A stretch of 64,000 nucleotides of DNA from Nitrosomonas ureae (GCF_900108305.1 NZ_FNUX01000010.1:34740-98739); one strand, 5' to 3'; counted from the first letter of the stretch, positions 24,062 through 34,383 are shown. Notes: a model not told the origin generated them from the sequence alone. Numbers and translations: made by a program.

Positions 24062-25459
24062 TCAATACTCGCTGTTTTCCTGGCGCTTTGCTGCCCGGCG
24101 CAACTGTAAGGCGCGATCGGTTACGCCAAGACGTTGCGCAGCCCGCTGCAAATTGCCGTTTGCTTCGTCGACCGCGATACGAATTGCGGTATCTTCCGTG
24201 TTTCTGCTGATAGTTTTTAGTCCCACGCCGCGGCTAAGCGCGATGCGGATTGCCCGCTCAAAACTCATATCGCGCCATTCTTTCCAATCTTCAGATAAGA
24301 CCGGTCGTTCATCTGGCGGAATACAGCCGACTGTAATAGGGCCTTCGCCAGCATAGCGGCACAGCATCCGCGCAATTACCTGCTTGAGATCACGCACATT
24401 ACCAGGATACTCCCTGCGTAACAAATATTCCTGAACGGACTTATCGATGATGGGAGCATCTTGGTGCGTGCAGTTTTTTTTTAGGAAATGATTCGCCAGC
24501 GGAAGAATGTCTTCAGATCGTTCGCGCAGAGGCGGTAACCGACAGATATAGCTGACAATCCGGTAATAGAGATCGGCGCGGAATTCACCGCGTTGGACTT
24601 GTGCCATCAGATCGCGATTGGTAGCGCAAATTAGTCGGAATGACGTGCGTTGCCAGGCATTGCCGCCGACTCGCTTGTAAGTTTGCTCTTGGATTACCCG
24701 TAAAAGCTGAGTTTGCATTGTAAGTGATAATTCTCCAATTTCATCCAGGAAAAGTGTGCCGCCATTTGCAAGCGCGAATACCCCATCCCGTGAAGATGCG
24801 GCTCCTGTGAACGCACCCCGTTCATGGCCGAAAAATTCGCTACCTGATAATTCCGGCACAATGGTGGTGCAATCCAGAATGACAAGTTCGCCTTTATCGG
24901 GACGATTGTCGAGCGTATGTATGAGATTGGCGAGTAATTCTTTGCCTGTGCCGCTTTCTCCGAGAATTAAAACGGATGCATTGGTGAAATGGGCTACTTC
25001 CACCACTTGGCGTAGAATGGTTTGTAAAGTTTGGCTTTTACCGATCAATGCGTTCTGAACGAGTGGAGAATTGAACAAATGATTGATGGATTCCCAACGG
25101 CGGAGGCGGGCGGCGATTTCATGAATGATCAGGTTATCTTTTGTACAAACCAGCACGTCAGATGCTCCTGCTTCCATTAACTGCCAGATGGCCTCTCCAG
25201 AAATGGCTTCTTGACAACAGGCGAGGACTTGTATTTGACCGTTGTGGCTAAGTTCGCATAACTGTTCGCAGAGTTCTGGGGTTACTTTGTTGCTAAAGAC
25301 GATGCCGGAGTGACTGCAAGGTACGCAGTACTCTTGTACTGCAATACTATGCTGAGTCAAGAGATCGACGAATTTATGGATAGTTTTTTCCGAGTATTCT
25401 CCGGCGCCCCAAACCCAGACGGTGATTGGTACAGATATATCATTAAAGAAAGTATCCAT
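24062..25459 (-). CDS. Sigma-54-dependent transcriptional activator (degenerate receiver)
   Basis: A protein of 465 residues. The central AAA+ domain (about 150-380) has Walker A GESGTGKE, the sigma-54-contacting loop GAFTGA, Walker B GGTLFLDEIGEL and sensor regions (ATNRDL, FRADLYYRI, PLRERSEDI). The C-terminus has a Fis-type HTH (NLQRAAQRLGVTDRALQLRRA). The N-terminal 140 residues resemble a receiver fold (EAGASDVLVC) but lack the acidic pocket and the phospho-acceptor Asp, so phosphorylation is unlikely and another signal is expected. The ATG at 25459 is preferred over TTG at 25471. It lies at the end of the sigma-54-promoted cluster and is the obvious candidate regulator, possibly binding the 40-bp palindrome. 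Confidence 0.92.
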   Translation of the reverse strand: MDTFFNDISVPITVWVWGAGEYSEKTIHKFVDLLTQHSIAVQEYCVPCSHSGIVFSNKVTPELCEQLCELSHNGQIQVLACCQEAISGEAIWQLMEAGASDVLVCTKDNLIIHEIAARLRRWESINHLFNSPLVQNALIGKSQTLQTILRQVVEVAHFTNASVLILGESGTGKELLANLIHTLDNRPDKGELVILDCTTIVPELSGSEFFGHERGAFTGAASSRDGVFALANGGTLFLDEIGELSLTMQTQLLRVIQEQTYKRVGGNAWQRTSFRLICATNRDLMAQVQRGEFRADLYYRIVSYICRLPPLRERSEDILPLANHFLKKNCTHQDAPIIDKSVQEYLLRREYPGNVRDLKQVIARMLCRYAGEGPITVGCIPPDERPVLSEDWKEWRDMSFERAIRIALSRGVGLKTISRNTEDTAIRIAVDEANGNLQRAAQRLGVTDRALQLRRAAKRQENSEY

Positions 25460-26306
25460 AGTATTAAGCAATGAACTGATTGAAATAAATCTACAAAGAT
25501 ACCAAAAGGCTCTTCTAATGTTAGATAATTGCTTGCAGTCAGTTATCGCTATACTTGTTTTTTCTTGATCAGCCGAATTATTTTTTACTAGTATTCAGCA
25601 AGTTGTTATTGAAGTGTTGTTCAAGCAATTATTTTTTCATTGCATGGTGGTTGATTGCCATGCATGTGATTTCATTCTAAAGTAAATTACCTTTATTTTG
25701 AAGAAAAATCATGTGCTTTGTTACCTTATGACTTTATTAAGAAATGAACTGGTTAATCTATATTCTCATTCAGTAATAACAATAAAATCTTGTTTCGGAC
25801 ACTCAATAGAAGGTGGGTTGAGCGAATATGCTGTAATCTTATAAACTTAATGAAAATCCGGTTTTAATCTGAATTGGCAACAAATCCACATCTCAATATG
25901 CTTGCTCCACTCCTCAAGAATAATTATATTACTGAATCATTTAATCCGCTGTGATATTAATCACACTCAATTCAATTTATAGAATCATTCGTTGAATGAC
26001 TGGAGTGTAGGCTCTTAAGAAATTATTCTTTATTAATCAGTGCAATATTTGATTGAGCGCGCAACTAGGAGTCTGCCAGACTTTTAGAAGTGAATTTTAG
26101 TTTCTGACAAAGCAATGACTATTCTCCATGCCAGAAGTTTATTTAGTTTTTTAGCTGATTATTGTTAACCTACAGCAGTGATATCTATTGCAAGCCCAAA
26201 ATTTGCATTGACCTAATAGTGCTTCTTGCGTTATTTTTATCTGTTTTTTGTAATAGAATCACCTATGATTTTTATCAGTATCTTATTTGCTGGCTAAAGT
26301 TTTTTT
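25460..26306. other. Long AT-rich divergent intergenic region
   Basis: An 847-bp region between the leftward sigma-54 activator and the rightward xseB gene. It is very AT-rich with no convincing gene on either strand. It holds a CRP-type palindrome (25950-25965) and a short inverted repeat (GCATGG/CCATGC near 25643-25663). Promoters for both flanking genes must lie here but no consensus -35/-10 stands out. Confidence 0.7.
25950..25965. promoter_or_regulatory. CRP-type operator palindrome
   Basis: TGTGATATTAATCACA matches the TGTGA-N6-TCACA consensus of CRP-family regulators exactly. It lies 490 bp upstream of the sigma-54 activator and about 340 bp upstream of xseB, so its target is unclear. 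In an AT-rich region such a match could also arise by chance. Confidence 0.45.
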
Positions 26307-26561
26307 ATGACCAAATCATCTAAACATGTCGTTTCAATCGAACCCGAGAGTTTTGAAGCGGCATCCGCCGAACTTGAGAAAATAGTGGCGGCCATGGAGG
26401 CAGGACAAATGACATTGGAGGCCTCGCTTTCAGCCTATCAGCGTGGCGCGGAATTATTGCAATATTGTCAAGATAAATTACAAGGCGCGCAGCAGCAAGT
26501 GCGTGTGCTTGAAGCCGGAATGTTAAAAAACTTTAACCGATCTGATAGCAATGAATCCTGA
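26307..26561 (+). CDS. xseB: Exodeoxyribonuclease VII small subunit
   Basis: A protein of 84 residues, the usual size for XseB. SFEAASAELEKIVAAME and LEASLSAYQRGAELLQYCQDKL are family hallmarks of this helical-hairpin protein, which binds XseA to form the single-strand exonuclease VII. It overlaps ispA by 11 bp and is the first gene of the xseB-ispA-dxs-folE2 run, an order common in Proteobacteria. Confidence 0.95.
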   Translation: MTKSSKHVVSIEPESFEAASAELEKIVAAMEAGQMTLEASLSAYQRGAELLQYCQDKLQGAQQQVRVLEAGMLKNFNRSDSNES

Positions 26562-27444
26562 TTTTCAGAGTTGGGCGGGTAGTTGTCAGGCACGTATCGA
26601 AACATTCCTGGAAGCGAGATTGCCGGCTGCCGATTGTGTTCCTGAGCGATTGCATAAAGCCATGCGCTATTCGGTGCTGGGTGGCGGGAAACGAGTGCGT
26701 CCATTATTATCATTTGCGGCGGGTGAGCTGGTCGCTGCCGATTCTGAACGTATAACAGTGGTGGGTGCTGCAGTGGAGCTGATTCATGCGTACTCTTTGG
26801 TACATGATGATTTGCCTTGCATGGATGACGATATTTTGCGGCGGGGAAAACCTACCTGTCATATCGAATATGACGAAGCTACCGCTTTGCTGACGGGTGA
26901 TAGCCTGCAAACGCTTGCATTTGAATTGCTGGCGGAAAAGCCGCTGGCGGATATGCCCGGAACGCAACTGCAGATGATTGCGCAGCTGGCATCGGCATCA
27001 GGCTCCCGGGGTATGGCGGGAGGACAGGCATTTGATCTGGATAGTGTCGGTAAGATGCTCAGTTTGCCAGAACTGGAGTTCATGCATATCCATAAAACCG
27101 GCGCGTTGATTCGTGCTGCGGTGATGCTGGGAGCGCGGTGCGGTAGCTGTTTGAGTGATGAGCAGCTGGCTCAGCTGGATCATTTTGCCAAGTGTGTCGG
27201 TTTGGCATTCCAAGTGGTCGATGATTTGCTGGATACTGAGGCAACAACGGCAACATTAGGCAAAACCGCTGGGAAAGATGCGGAGCATAATAAACCGACT
27301 TATGTCAGTATTCTGGGTATCAGTCAGGCACGCGAGCTGGCTGAGAAACTTCAGCATGATGCTTATCAAGCGTTGGATGGTTTCAAGGAAGCTGCGCTAA
27401 GGCTGCGTCAGGTAACTGATTTTATAATTAAACGTAAATTCTGA
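26551..27444 (+). CDS. ispA: (2E,6E)-farnesyl diphosphate synthase
   Basis: A protein of 297 residues. GGGKRVRPLL (IPP-binding), the first aspartate-rich motif DDLPCMDDD and the second VVDDLLDTE region are all present in the expected order, and GKTAGKDAEHNKPTYV matches bacterial IspA. It condenses IPP with DMAPP and GPP to form FPP, the precursor of undecaprenyl phosphate, ubiquinone and heme side chains. dxs follows by 42 bp, so one operon supplies both early and middle steps of isoprenoid synthesis. Confidence 0.96.
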   Translation: MNPDFQSWAGSCQARIETFLEARLPAADCVPERLHKAMRYSVLGGGKRVRPLLSFAAGELVAADSERITVVGAAVELIHAYSLVHDDLPCMDDDILRRGKPTCHIEYDEATALLTGDSLQTLAFELLAEKPLADMPGTQLQMIAQLASASGSRGMAGGQAFDLDSVGKMLSLPELEFMHIHKTGALIRAAVMLGARCGSCLSDEQLAQLDHFAKCVGLAFQVVDDLLDTEATTATLGKTAGKDAEHNKPTYVSILGISQARELAEKLQHDAYQALDGFKEAALRLRQVTDFIIKRKF

Positions 27445-27486
27445 TTCCAGGAATTTTTTCTACACCCTTTTATTTTCAGGCATTGA

Positions 27487-29331
27487 ATGTATCCATTGTT
27501 AGATACCATAAATTTACCCTTCCAATTACGAGAATTGGATCAGAAGAAGTTACCGCAGTTTGCTAAAGAATTACGAAGTTTTCTGATAGATTCAGTCGCA
27601 AAAACCGGTGGGCACCTATCTTCCAATCTAGGCACAGTTGAATTAACCATTGCGTTACATTACGTGTTTAATACACCTCATGATCAATTGGTTTGGGATG
27701 TGGGACATCAGACGTATGCGCATAAAATTCTGACAGGCCGTCGCAATGGAATGAATAAATTACGCATGCAGGACGGTCTGGCCGGCTTCCCGCGCCGGGA
27801 TGAAAGTGAATATGACGCATTTGGTACCGCGCATTCAAGTACTTCGATCAGTGCCGCGTTGGGCATGGCGGTTGCTGCACAACTAAACCGGACTGATCGG
27901 CGGGCTATCGCGATTATTGGCGATGGTGCCATGAGTGCGGGGATGGCATTTGAGGCATTGAATAATGCTGGCGTGATGGACGCGAATTTACTGGTTATCC
28001 TGAATGACAATGATATGTCAATATCCCGTCCGGTGGGAGCGCTTAACAATTACCTCGCCAAGCTGATGTCAGGACGATTTTATGCGACGGCGCGGCGTGC
28101 GGGTGAGAAGGTATTAGGGGTTGTTCCGACTGTACTGGAATTGGCCAAGCGTGCGGAGGAGCATGTCAAAGGTATGGTAACCCCGAGTACTTTATTTGAG
28201 GAATTCGGGTTTAATTATATTGGACCGATCGATGGTCATGATTTGGATGTATTGGTTACTACCCTGGGAAATATCAAGCAGCTGGAGGGGCCGCAGTTCC
28301 TGCATGTAGTGACTCGTAAAGGTGCGGGCTACAGGGTGGCGGAAGAAGATCCCATTTTGTATCACGGCGTGGGAAAGTTCGATCCGAAAAAAGGGATCGT
28401 GGCCAAATCAAATGGCAAACCTACCTATACACAAATTTTTGGCGATTGGCTATGTGACATGGCAGCGCAGGATTCCCGTCTGATCGGTGTGACGCCGGCG
28501 ATGCGTGAAGGCTCGGGACTGGTTCGTTTTTCCGAAGAATATCCCGAGCGCTATTTTGACGTGGGTATAGCCGAGCAGCATGCGGTCACATTCGCGGCGG
28601 GCGCCGCATGCGATGGCTTAAAACCGGTTGTGGCGATTTATTCAACTTTTTTGCAACGTGCCTACGATCAATTGATTCATGATGTGGCGATTCAGAATTT
28701 ACCTGTGGTGTTTGCCATCGACCGGGCCGGCTTGGTCGGAGCGGATGGACCCACGCATGCGGGTAGTTTTGATTTAACCTATTTGCGTTGCATTCCAAAT
28801 ATGACCGTGATGGCGCCTGCTGATGAAAATGAATGCAGGCAAATGCTGTATACCGCCTTTAAGCTGGATACGCCAACAGCGGTTCGTTATCCCAGGGGAA
28901 CTGGACCGGGTATACAGGTTCAAAAGGAGATGCAAGCATTGCCTATTGGACGGGGAGAAATCCGGCGTCAAGGGAAAAAAATTGCTCTGCTGGCTTTTGG
29001 CAGCATGTTGGCGCCTTGCCTGACGGCGGGGGATGAACTGGATGCCACAGTGGTTAATATGCGCTTTATCAAACCGCTGGATGATGATCTTTTGGCATCG
29101 CTGACTGCCGATCATAATTTGCTGGTGATCGTGGAAGAAAATACCGTGATGGGTGGTGCCGGCAGTGCTGTCATAGAGTCGCTTAACAGTCAGAGAATTC
29201 AAGTTGGCGTACTGCAGCTTGGATTGCCAGACATTTTTATTGAACAGGGCGATCATGCACAGATGCTTGCAGATTGCGGACTGGACAGCAGTGGTATCAT
29301 CAAATCAGTACGGGCAGTATTGCCTGAATAA
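27487..29331 (+). CDS. dxs: 1-deoxy-D-xylulose-5-phosphate synthase
   Basis: A protein of 614 residues, family-typical. The thiamine-diphosphate motif begins [15 protein letters not shown] (about 146-160) and is completed by [36 protein letters not shown] (catalytic Glu) and [15 protein letters not shown] are hallmark stretches. It makes DXP from pyruvate and glyceraldehyde-3-phosphate, the first step of the MEP pathway. It lies in the xseB-ispA-dxs-folE2 run. Confidence 0.97.
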   Translation: MYPLLDTINLPFQLRELDQKKLPQFAKELRSFLIDSVAKTGGHLSSNLGTVELTIALHYVFNTPHDQLVWDVGHQTYAHKILTGRRNGMNKLRMQDGLAGFPRRDESEYDAFGTAHSSTSISAALGMAVAAQLNRTDRRAIAIIGDGAMSAGMAFEALNNAGVMDANLLVILNDNDMSISRPVGALNNYLAKLMSGRFYATARRAGEKVLGVVPTVLELAKRAEEHVKGMVTPSTLFEEFGFNYIGPIDGHDLDVLVTTLGNIKQLEGPQFLHVVTRKGAGYRVAEEDPILYHGVGKFDPKKGIVAKSNGKPTYTQIFGDWLCDMAAQDSRLIGVTPAMREGSGLVRFSEEYPERYFDVGIAEQHAVTFAAGAACDGLKPVVAIYSTFLQRAYDQLIHDVAIQNLPVVFAIDRAGLVGADGPTHAGSFDLTYLRCIPNMTVMAPADENECRQMLYTAFKLDTPTAVRYPRGTGPGIQVQKEMQALPIGRGEIRRQGKKIALLAFGSMLAPCLTAGDELDATVVNMRFIKPLDDDLLASLTADHNLLVIVEENTVMGGAGSAVIESLNSQRIQVGVLQLGLPDIFIEQGDHAQMLADCGLDSSGIIKSVRAVLPE

Positions 29332-29397
29332 TCATTAACAATTGATCAATTGCTTGATGTACTGTTAGCAGGACCACTTGGTCGTGCAGGAGAAAAT

Positions 29398-30204
29398 ATG
29401 AATAAACATATAGATATGCCAATTGCCGATGTGCAAAACTCATTGGATACCCGACGTATTGCGATAGACCGGGTTGGGATTAAAGCGATCCGCCATCCTG
29501 TAGTCGTGGCCGATAAAGATGACGGTGTACAGCATACTGTGGCGGTTTTTAACATGTATGTTAATCTGCCGCATAATTTCAAAGGGACACACATGTCCCG
29601 CTTTGTTGAGATCCTGAATAGTCACGAGCGGGAAATCTCGGTAGAGTCATTTCAAATCATTCTGCAGGAAATGATTGCGAAACTGGAGACGGATTCGGGT
29701 CATATCGAAATGACTTTTCCTTATTTTGTCAATAAGTCGGCGCCTGTCTCACAAGTAAAAAGCTTACTGGACTATGAAGTGACATTCATTGGAGAGATTA
29801 AAAATGGTGAATATCTATTCACCATGAAAGTTGTCGTTCCTGTCACCAGTCTATGCCCTTGCTCCAAGAAGATATCCAATTATGGCGCGCATAATCAACG
29901 TTCGCATGTCACCATCTCTGTACGCACAAACAGTTTTGTGTGGATTGAAGATATTATCCAGATTGCTGAGAATAATGCATCGTGCGAGCTTTACGGTTTG
30001 CTGAAAAGACCGGATGAAAAATATGTAACCGAGAAGGCATATGATAATCCGAAGTTTGTTGAGGATATCGTAAGAGATATTGCGGAAGTTCTGAATCATG
30101 ATGGACGGATTGATGCGTATGTCGTGGAGTCGGAGAATTTTGAATCTATTCATAACCATTCCGCGTATGCGTTGATTGAGAGCGACAAGAAACAGCGCAG
30201 GTAG
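29398..30204 (+). CDS. folE2: GTP cyclohydrolase I type 2 (FolE2)
   Basis: A protein of 268 residues of the FolE2/MptA (GCYH-IB) family. [19 protein letters not shown] at the N-terminus, [15 protein letters not shown] with the metal-binding Cys, and [11 protein letters not shown] are diagnostic. It converts GTP to dihydroneopterin triphosphate for folate, using metals other than zinc when zinc is short in studied species. The ATG at 29398 is chosen because AGGAG lies 5 nt upstream. It lies 66 bp after dxs and is followed by an intrinsic terminator. No Zur-type operator was noticed. Confidence 0.95.
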   Translation: MNKHIDMPIADVQNSLDTRRIAIDRVGIKAIRHPVVVADKDDGVQHTVAVFNMYVNLPHNFKGTHMSRFVEILNSHEREISVESFQIILQEMIAKLETDSGHIEMTFPYFVNKSAPVSQVKSLLDYEVTFIGEIKNGEYLFTMKVVVPVTSLCPCSKKISNYGAHNQRSHVTISVRTNSFVWIEDIIQIAENNASCELYGLLKRPDEKYVTEKAYDNPKFVEDIVRDIAEVLNHDGRIDAYVVESENFESIHNHSAYALIESDKKQRR

Positions 30205-30609
30205 TAACAGCGTGGTGGTTACACTACACTGAGAGCAGGCTCTTGCAACCTCAGAAATTTTATCAGGTCAGTAAAACTCCCAGAAGACACTGACCGCCTT
30301 TTTTCAGTAAGAATAAGCGGCTTCAAAAAATTTGGCATCCATACGCCGGGTAATGTATTTCATCAATGGAATTTCTCCTGTTTTCTGAAGATCTCGATTC
30401 GAAGTAATAATGAGGAATCGGGTTTGTTCTTGAAGGCATAGCGCCGAAGTGATTAGGCAATTGATCATTAGAGCGCGCAGCCGCTATTTGCCACTGTGTT
30501 TGAGAGATCTGCATGCCGATCAAGGCGCTTACGGTTTTATCAGAAATTAGAATTCCTTTCGACTGATTATGAGAAATATTATTAATCATAATTAAATAAT
30601 TAATAGCCT
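30205..30609. other. Intergenic region with terminator
   Basis: A 405-bp region holding the folE2 terminator. On the minus strand a 19-residue frame (30304-30363, MKYITRRMDAKFFEAAYSY) has AGGAG 11 nt upstream of its ATG, and a longer 88-residue frame overlaps it. Neither resembles a known protein, and I do not call them genes. Confidence 0.5.
30266..30304 (+). terminator. Rho-independent terminator after folE2
   Basis: GGTCAGT (30266-30272) pairs with ACTGACC (30289-30295), followed by GCC and a run of T. The loop is 16 nt, somewhat long. It sits 62 bp after the folE2 stop and would end the xseB-ispA-dxs-folE2 transcript. Confidence 0.75.
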
Positions 30610-31053
30610 ATGTTCGAAAACCATAAAAAAAATGCCGATCGTAAATCTGTGGAGGATATGGAAAAGTATTACAAAGAATTTCACCACAAGTGTGTATCTT
30701 GGTATATCACTATTATGGGTTTCTTTATTGCCGGGGTCATGGCAACGAAAGATGAGCCACAGAGCGCATCCCTATACATTTTCCCGTTGTTGATTTTTGC
30801 ATTTTTTGTTTTTATTTTTTTTCTATATTACTTACTGCTGTATTCATCCCGCATCAACATTCTCAGGAAATACCTAATTGATGATGATTTTCCGCCGCAA
30901 TGGAGGGAAGTTCATAGAAATGTCACTCCTGGATTTCATGGGGCTGGTGATATGTTGTTTATTTTAATTCTTCTTTTTATGTTTCTTGCGCTAGGTGTCA
31001 CTTCAGTACTTAAATTTTCACTTCATAGTCATTTGATTAAATTTTTTTCGTAA
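30610..31053 (+). CDS. Hypothetical membrane protein
   Basis: A protein of 147 residues with hydrophobic segments near 29-45, 55-80 and 115-135, giving three probable membrane passes. There is a charged cytoplasmic-type N-terminus and a loop containing FPPQWREVHRNVTPGFHGAGD. No family was recognised. The ATG has no strong ribosome binding site. It stands alone between the folE2 terminator and the ABC-F gene. Confidence 0.6.
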   Translation: MFENHKKNADRKSVEDMEKYYKEFHHKCVSWYITIMGFFIAGVMATKDEPQSASLYIFPLLIFAFFVFIFFLYYLLLYSSRINILRKYLIDDDFPPQWREVHRNVTPGFHGAGDMLFILILLFMFLALGVTSVLKFSLHSHLIKFFS

Positions 31054-31302
31054 TTAGCGCCTTAGCATTCAAAATGACTGGTGAGCGAATCTATTTTCGG
31101 TCTTTCTATTAAGAGATCAGGTTTCCGTAGCCGGAATAGTGGAAAAAATTGAAAAGGAAAAGACGACTCAATATACCCAAAAGCAACAAAAGCGGTCAAT
31201 TGCAAAGCTTTTGTCTGAGATCTTCGCGCACAAGCGAAAGGTTGAGAAGCGGCCTGCAAGACAAATATATAAAACCAACGGGAAATTGCAGAGCACTATA
31301 AA

Positions 31303-32907
31303 TCAATCAATCCCCTGCGATCTAAGATAGTCTTCATAATTACCTTTGAAGTCATTAATCCCATCCGGTTTCATTTCAAGAATCCGCGTGGCCAGTGAAG
31401 AAACAAACTCCCGGTCATGCGAAATGAAAATCAACGTGCCGGTAAATTTCTCCAGTGCGCTATTCAGTGATTCGATGGATTCCATATCCAGATGATTGGT
31501 CGGTTCATCCATCAGCAGAATATTCGGTTTCCGGAGGATCAGCTTGCCAAAGAGCATGCGACCCTTTTCTCCACCGGAAATCACGCGGGTGGATTTTTTG
31601 ATGTCATCGCCGGAGAACAGTAACCGGCCCAAGGTGCCGCGTATCGTTTGATCGTCATCACTGCCTTGCCGCCACTGATCCATCCATTCGGTCAATGACA
31701 GCTCTTCCTCAAAATCAGCCGCATGATCTTGTGCATAATAACCACGGCGCGCCTTATCGGGCCATTTGATCTCACCGGAATCCGGCATCAGATCACCGGC
31801 AAGGCATCGCAGCAGCGTGGTTTTTCCGATGCCGTTAGGGCCAATGATGGCGACTTTCTCGCCGGCTTCGATGTCGATGCTTAGATGATCAAACAAAGGT
31901 TTATCCAACCCAGGAAAACCCTTACCGATTGCTTTGATGGAAACAGCCAGACGATGCAGCTTATCCCTGTCATCCACTTCAAAGCGGATAAAAGGATACT
32001 GGCGGCTGGATGGCTTGACGTCCTCCAGTTTGATTTTCTCGATCTGCCGCGCACGACTGGTTGCTTGCCGGGCTTTCGATGCGTTGGCGGAGAAACGGCT
32101 GACAAAAGACTGCAAATCGGCAATCTGTGTTTTCTTCTTGGCATTATTGGCCAACATGCGCTCGCGCACCTGGGTCGAGGCGGTCATATAGTCGTCGTAG
32201 TTGCCGGGATAAATCCGCAGTTCACCGTAATCCAGGTCAGCCATATGCGTGCACACGCTGTTCAGAAAATGCCGATCGTGGGAGATGATGATAATGGTGT
32301 TCTTGCTGGCGTTGATGATATCTTCAAGCCAGCGGATGGTATTGATATCGAGGTTATTGGTCGGCTCATCCAGCAATAAGATATCCGGATTGGAAAACAA
32401 CGCCTGCGCCAATAACACGCGTAACTTGAATCCCGGCGCAATCGCGCTCATCAATCCCTGATGCTGGTCAGAGGGAATGCCGACGCCAAGCAACAGCTCC
32501 CCGGCGCGCGCTTCGGCAGAATACCCATCCAGCTCGGCAAACTCGGATTCCAGTCCGGCGGCGTGCATATAGTCATCTTCGCTGGCATCCGGATTGGCGT
32601 AAATGGTATCGCGTTCCTGCTTGATGCGCCATAATTCCGCGTGTCCCATCATCACCGTATCGATCACCAGACAATCTTCAAACGCGAATTGATCCTGCCG
32701 CAGCTTGCCCACCCGCTCGCCGCTATCAACCGCGACATTACCGGACGTCGGCTCCAGATCCCGCCCGAGAATCTTCATAAACGTCGACTTGCCGCAACCG
32801 TTCGCGCCGATCAATCCATAACGGTTACCCCCGCCGAATTTTACGGAAACATTTTCAAATAGTGGCTTAGCGCCGAATTGCATGGTGATATTAGCGGTTG
32901 TAATCAA
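31303..32907 (-). CDS. ybiT: ABC-F family ATPase (YbiT type)
   Basis: A protein of 534 residues with two ATP-binding cassettes and no membrane domain. Cassette 1 has Walker [10 protein letters not shown] and [11 protein letters not shown]. Cassette 2 has GPNGIGKTT, the signature SGGEKGR and [11 protein letters not shown]. The first signature is the diverged [18 protein letters not shown], as in E. coli YbiT, and [20 protein letters not shown] in the linker matches that subgroup closely. ABC-F proteins act on the ribosome, and the precise task of YbiT is less clear than for EttA. A decayed copy of part of this gene lies at 34394-34515. Confidence 0.93.
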   Translation of the reverse strand: MITTANITMQFGAKPLFENVSVKFGGGNRYGLIGANGCGKSTFMKILGRDLEPTSGNVAVDSGERVGKLRQDQFAFEDCLVIDTVMMGHAELWRIKQERDTIYANPDASEDDYMHAAGLESEFAELDGYSAEARAGELLLGVGIPSDQHQGLMSAIAPGFKLRVLLAQALFSNPDILLLDEPTNNLDINTIRWLEDIINASKNTIIIISHDRHFLNSVCTHMADLDYGELRIYPGNYDDYMTASTQVRERMLANNAKKKTQIADLQSFVSRFSANASKARQATSRARQIEKIKLEDVKPSSRQYPFIRFEVDDRDKLHRLAVSIKAIGKGFPGLDKPLFDHLSIDIEAGEKVAIIGPNGIGKTTLLRCLAGDLMPDSGEIKWPDKARRGYYAQDHAADFEEELSLTEWMDQWRQGSDDDQTIRGTLGRLLFSGDDIKKSTRVISGGEKGRMLFGKLILRKPNILLMDEPTNHLDMESIESLNSALEKFTGTLIFISHDREFVSSLATRILEMKPDGINDFKGNYEDYLRSQGID

Positions 32908-33340
32908 AGTGGATACCTGCGGATGATGGTTGCAAGAAAGGGGCGCATATTCTAAACGTTTTTCATCGGGTCTGCTGTGTTATGAGGAATGTTGATCCAC
33001 AAATTCGACGATCAATTGCACGAAACGGGGGCTGGGGGGTATGCTTTGCAAATATAGAGTTTTAGGGTAGGGATCTAAGGAAACTCAGAACCAGTGTCAT
33101 TTTGAGCAAAGCGAGAAATCTATTGAGCTGATCGTTAAGGATTCCTCACTGCGTTCGGAATGGCACCATGAGTTATTTAAAGTTTCCCTCATACTTTCAG
33201 ATGATATTATGCAATGAAGCTTAAGATAGTAATAGTCCTATAAAAAATAAGGGGATAGAATCAATTCTGCAAGATTAAATATGACTCTTGATGTAATCTT
33301 TTACGTCATTTCAGATGTCTAATTGTAGCTAGCCATTGTT
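32908..33340. other. Intergenic region with dispersed-repeat-like element
   Basis: A 433-bp region. The inverted-repeat element at 33094-33166 is the only structure recognised. It is otherwise AT-rich without coding potential. Confidence 0.6.
33094..33166. repeat. Imperfect inverted repeat (dispersed REP-like element)
   Basis: Arms of 27 bp at 33094-33120 (begins GTGTCATTTTGAGCAAAGCG) and 33140-33166 (ends GCGTTCGGAATGGCAC) are imperfectly complementary. The text resembles a short interspersed element found many times in varied bacterial genomes (TCATTCTGAGC...GCGAAGAATC pattern). It lies upstream of the likely acquired GIY-YIG gene. Confidence 0.6.
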
Positions 33341-34339
33341 ATGTCGCCGCTTTCCTCCCCTAGGCGCTATGCCCCGCTGGGTTTTCCGCCGGCAGAGTCT
33401 ATCTCGACGCTGCGATCGGTGGCGCATCTATTCGGCTCAAGCAAGAACCGCTGCGGGATATACCTGCTCGAATTTCCAGGAGAGAGGTTCTACATCGGTC
33501 AGGCTATTGATGTGGCTCGCAGATTTGGACAGCATAGAAAGAACTACGAAGACATTGCCGGGTTCTCGTTCATCCCAATTCAACGTGGGTCCCTCGACCA
33601 AGTGGAGCGAGATCTAATCCAGAAAGCCGAACTGCTCAACTTGGTAATCCTCAATACCGTTCACGCCTCCAACGTTATCGGCGAAACCGACCTCGATATG
33701 GTACTCTCTCAAGAGGAACAGGCTGAGTGGCTATCGTCGCCTGTTCGCTTTAACACGGGTGACGCGGCTGTTCCCATTGCCCTTCCGAGTACTCAACTCG
33801 AGCGCTTTTCAAAGCAATTTCATAAGTTCAAAAAACATCCCCTTTACATTCCAGCTTCAGATCTACTCACGATATACATACATCACTGCATACCAGCTCC
33901 AAAACGCACCGAGTATTCATTCTGGGTAGTCAGTTGCCTGCCTGCGACAAATCGCAGCACGTGGCCGAGGCTACTTTGCGTAAGTGCAGGAGTAATGGAA
34001 TTATTGGTTCTTGGTTTTCACAAGGATGATCCGTCTGCGCTGTGGGGATTCGTGACTGTTGCTTCTGATGTTCTATCTGACACCTTCAAGACCGACAAAT
34101 CGCTCATTGATTTTTTCCCGTCGGTAGAAATAATCAGGCGCCAGTATCGCGACGCAGGGCAGCATCAAATTACTCTTTGGGCGGCCGATGAGCAGTCCTT
34201 CGCGATTCTCCTTCAGCATAGAACTGTACAAGAAGCAGCCGCATTACTCGCACTGCGAGTAATGCGTAAGCGAGCGACTATCTATTCGAAGTTCCATTGC
34301 AAACAAGTGGCCGACCATGTAATTGACACAAATAACTAA
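33341..34339 (+). CDS. GIY-YIG nuclease domain protein
   Basis: A protein of 332 residues. GIYLLEFPGERFYIGQAIDV (about 40-59) is a complete GIY...YIG core, with an Arg (RRFGQHRKN) and a later Glu (QVERDLIQ) in the expected catalytic positions. The C-terminal 220 residues are unassigned. The N-terminus, with a predicted soluble nature and no signal, fits a cytosolic nuclease of a mobile-element or defence type. It is the only gene between an intact ABC-F gene and a decayed copy of it, and is next to repeat elements, so it was probably acquired. Its real target is unknown. Confidence 0.85.
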   Translation: MSPLSSPRRYAPLGFPPAESISTLRSVAHLFGSSKNRCGIYLLEFPGERFYIGQAIDVARRFGQHRKNYEDIAGFSFIPIQRGSLDQVERDLIQKAELLNLVILNTVHASNVIGETDLDMVLSQEEQAEWLSSPVRFNTGDAAVPIALPSTQLERFSKQFHKFKKHPLYIPASDLLTIYIHHCIPAPKRTEYSFWVVSCLPATNRSTWPRLLCVSAGVMELLVLGFHKDDPSALWGFVTVASDVLSDTFKTDKSLIDFFPSVEIIRRQYRDAGQHQITLWAADEQSFAILLQHRTVQEAAALLALRVMRKRATIYSKFHCKQVADHVIDTNN

Positions 34340-34357
34340 GCTGCATAAGCACGGTAG

Positions 34358-34383
34358 GTTGGGATGACGTTAGGAATCCCAAC
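34358..34383. repeat. REP-like palindrome
   Basis: GTTGGGAT (34358-34365) and ATCCCAAC (34376-34383) flank a 10-nt loop, within GTAGGTTGGGATGACG. This resembles the GTAGGTTGGG...CCCAACA element dispersed in many Beta- and Gammaproteobacteria. It follows the GIY-YIG stop by about 18 bp. Confidence 0.6.

Noticed and set aside
30323..30589. 88-residue minus-strand frame
   Set aside because: No ribosome binding site, atypical composition, and lies in the folE2 terminator region.
31139..31330. 63-residue Lys-rich plus-strand frame
   Set aside because: GTG start without a ribosome binding site, low-complexity text, and it runs into the end of the ABC-F gene in antisense.
33336..33617. 93-residue frame overlapping the start of the GIY-YIG gene
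   Set aside because: Alternative frame of the same DNA; the 332-residue frame carries the nuclease motifs.
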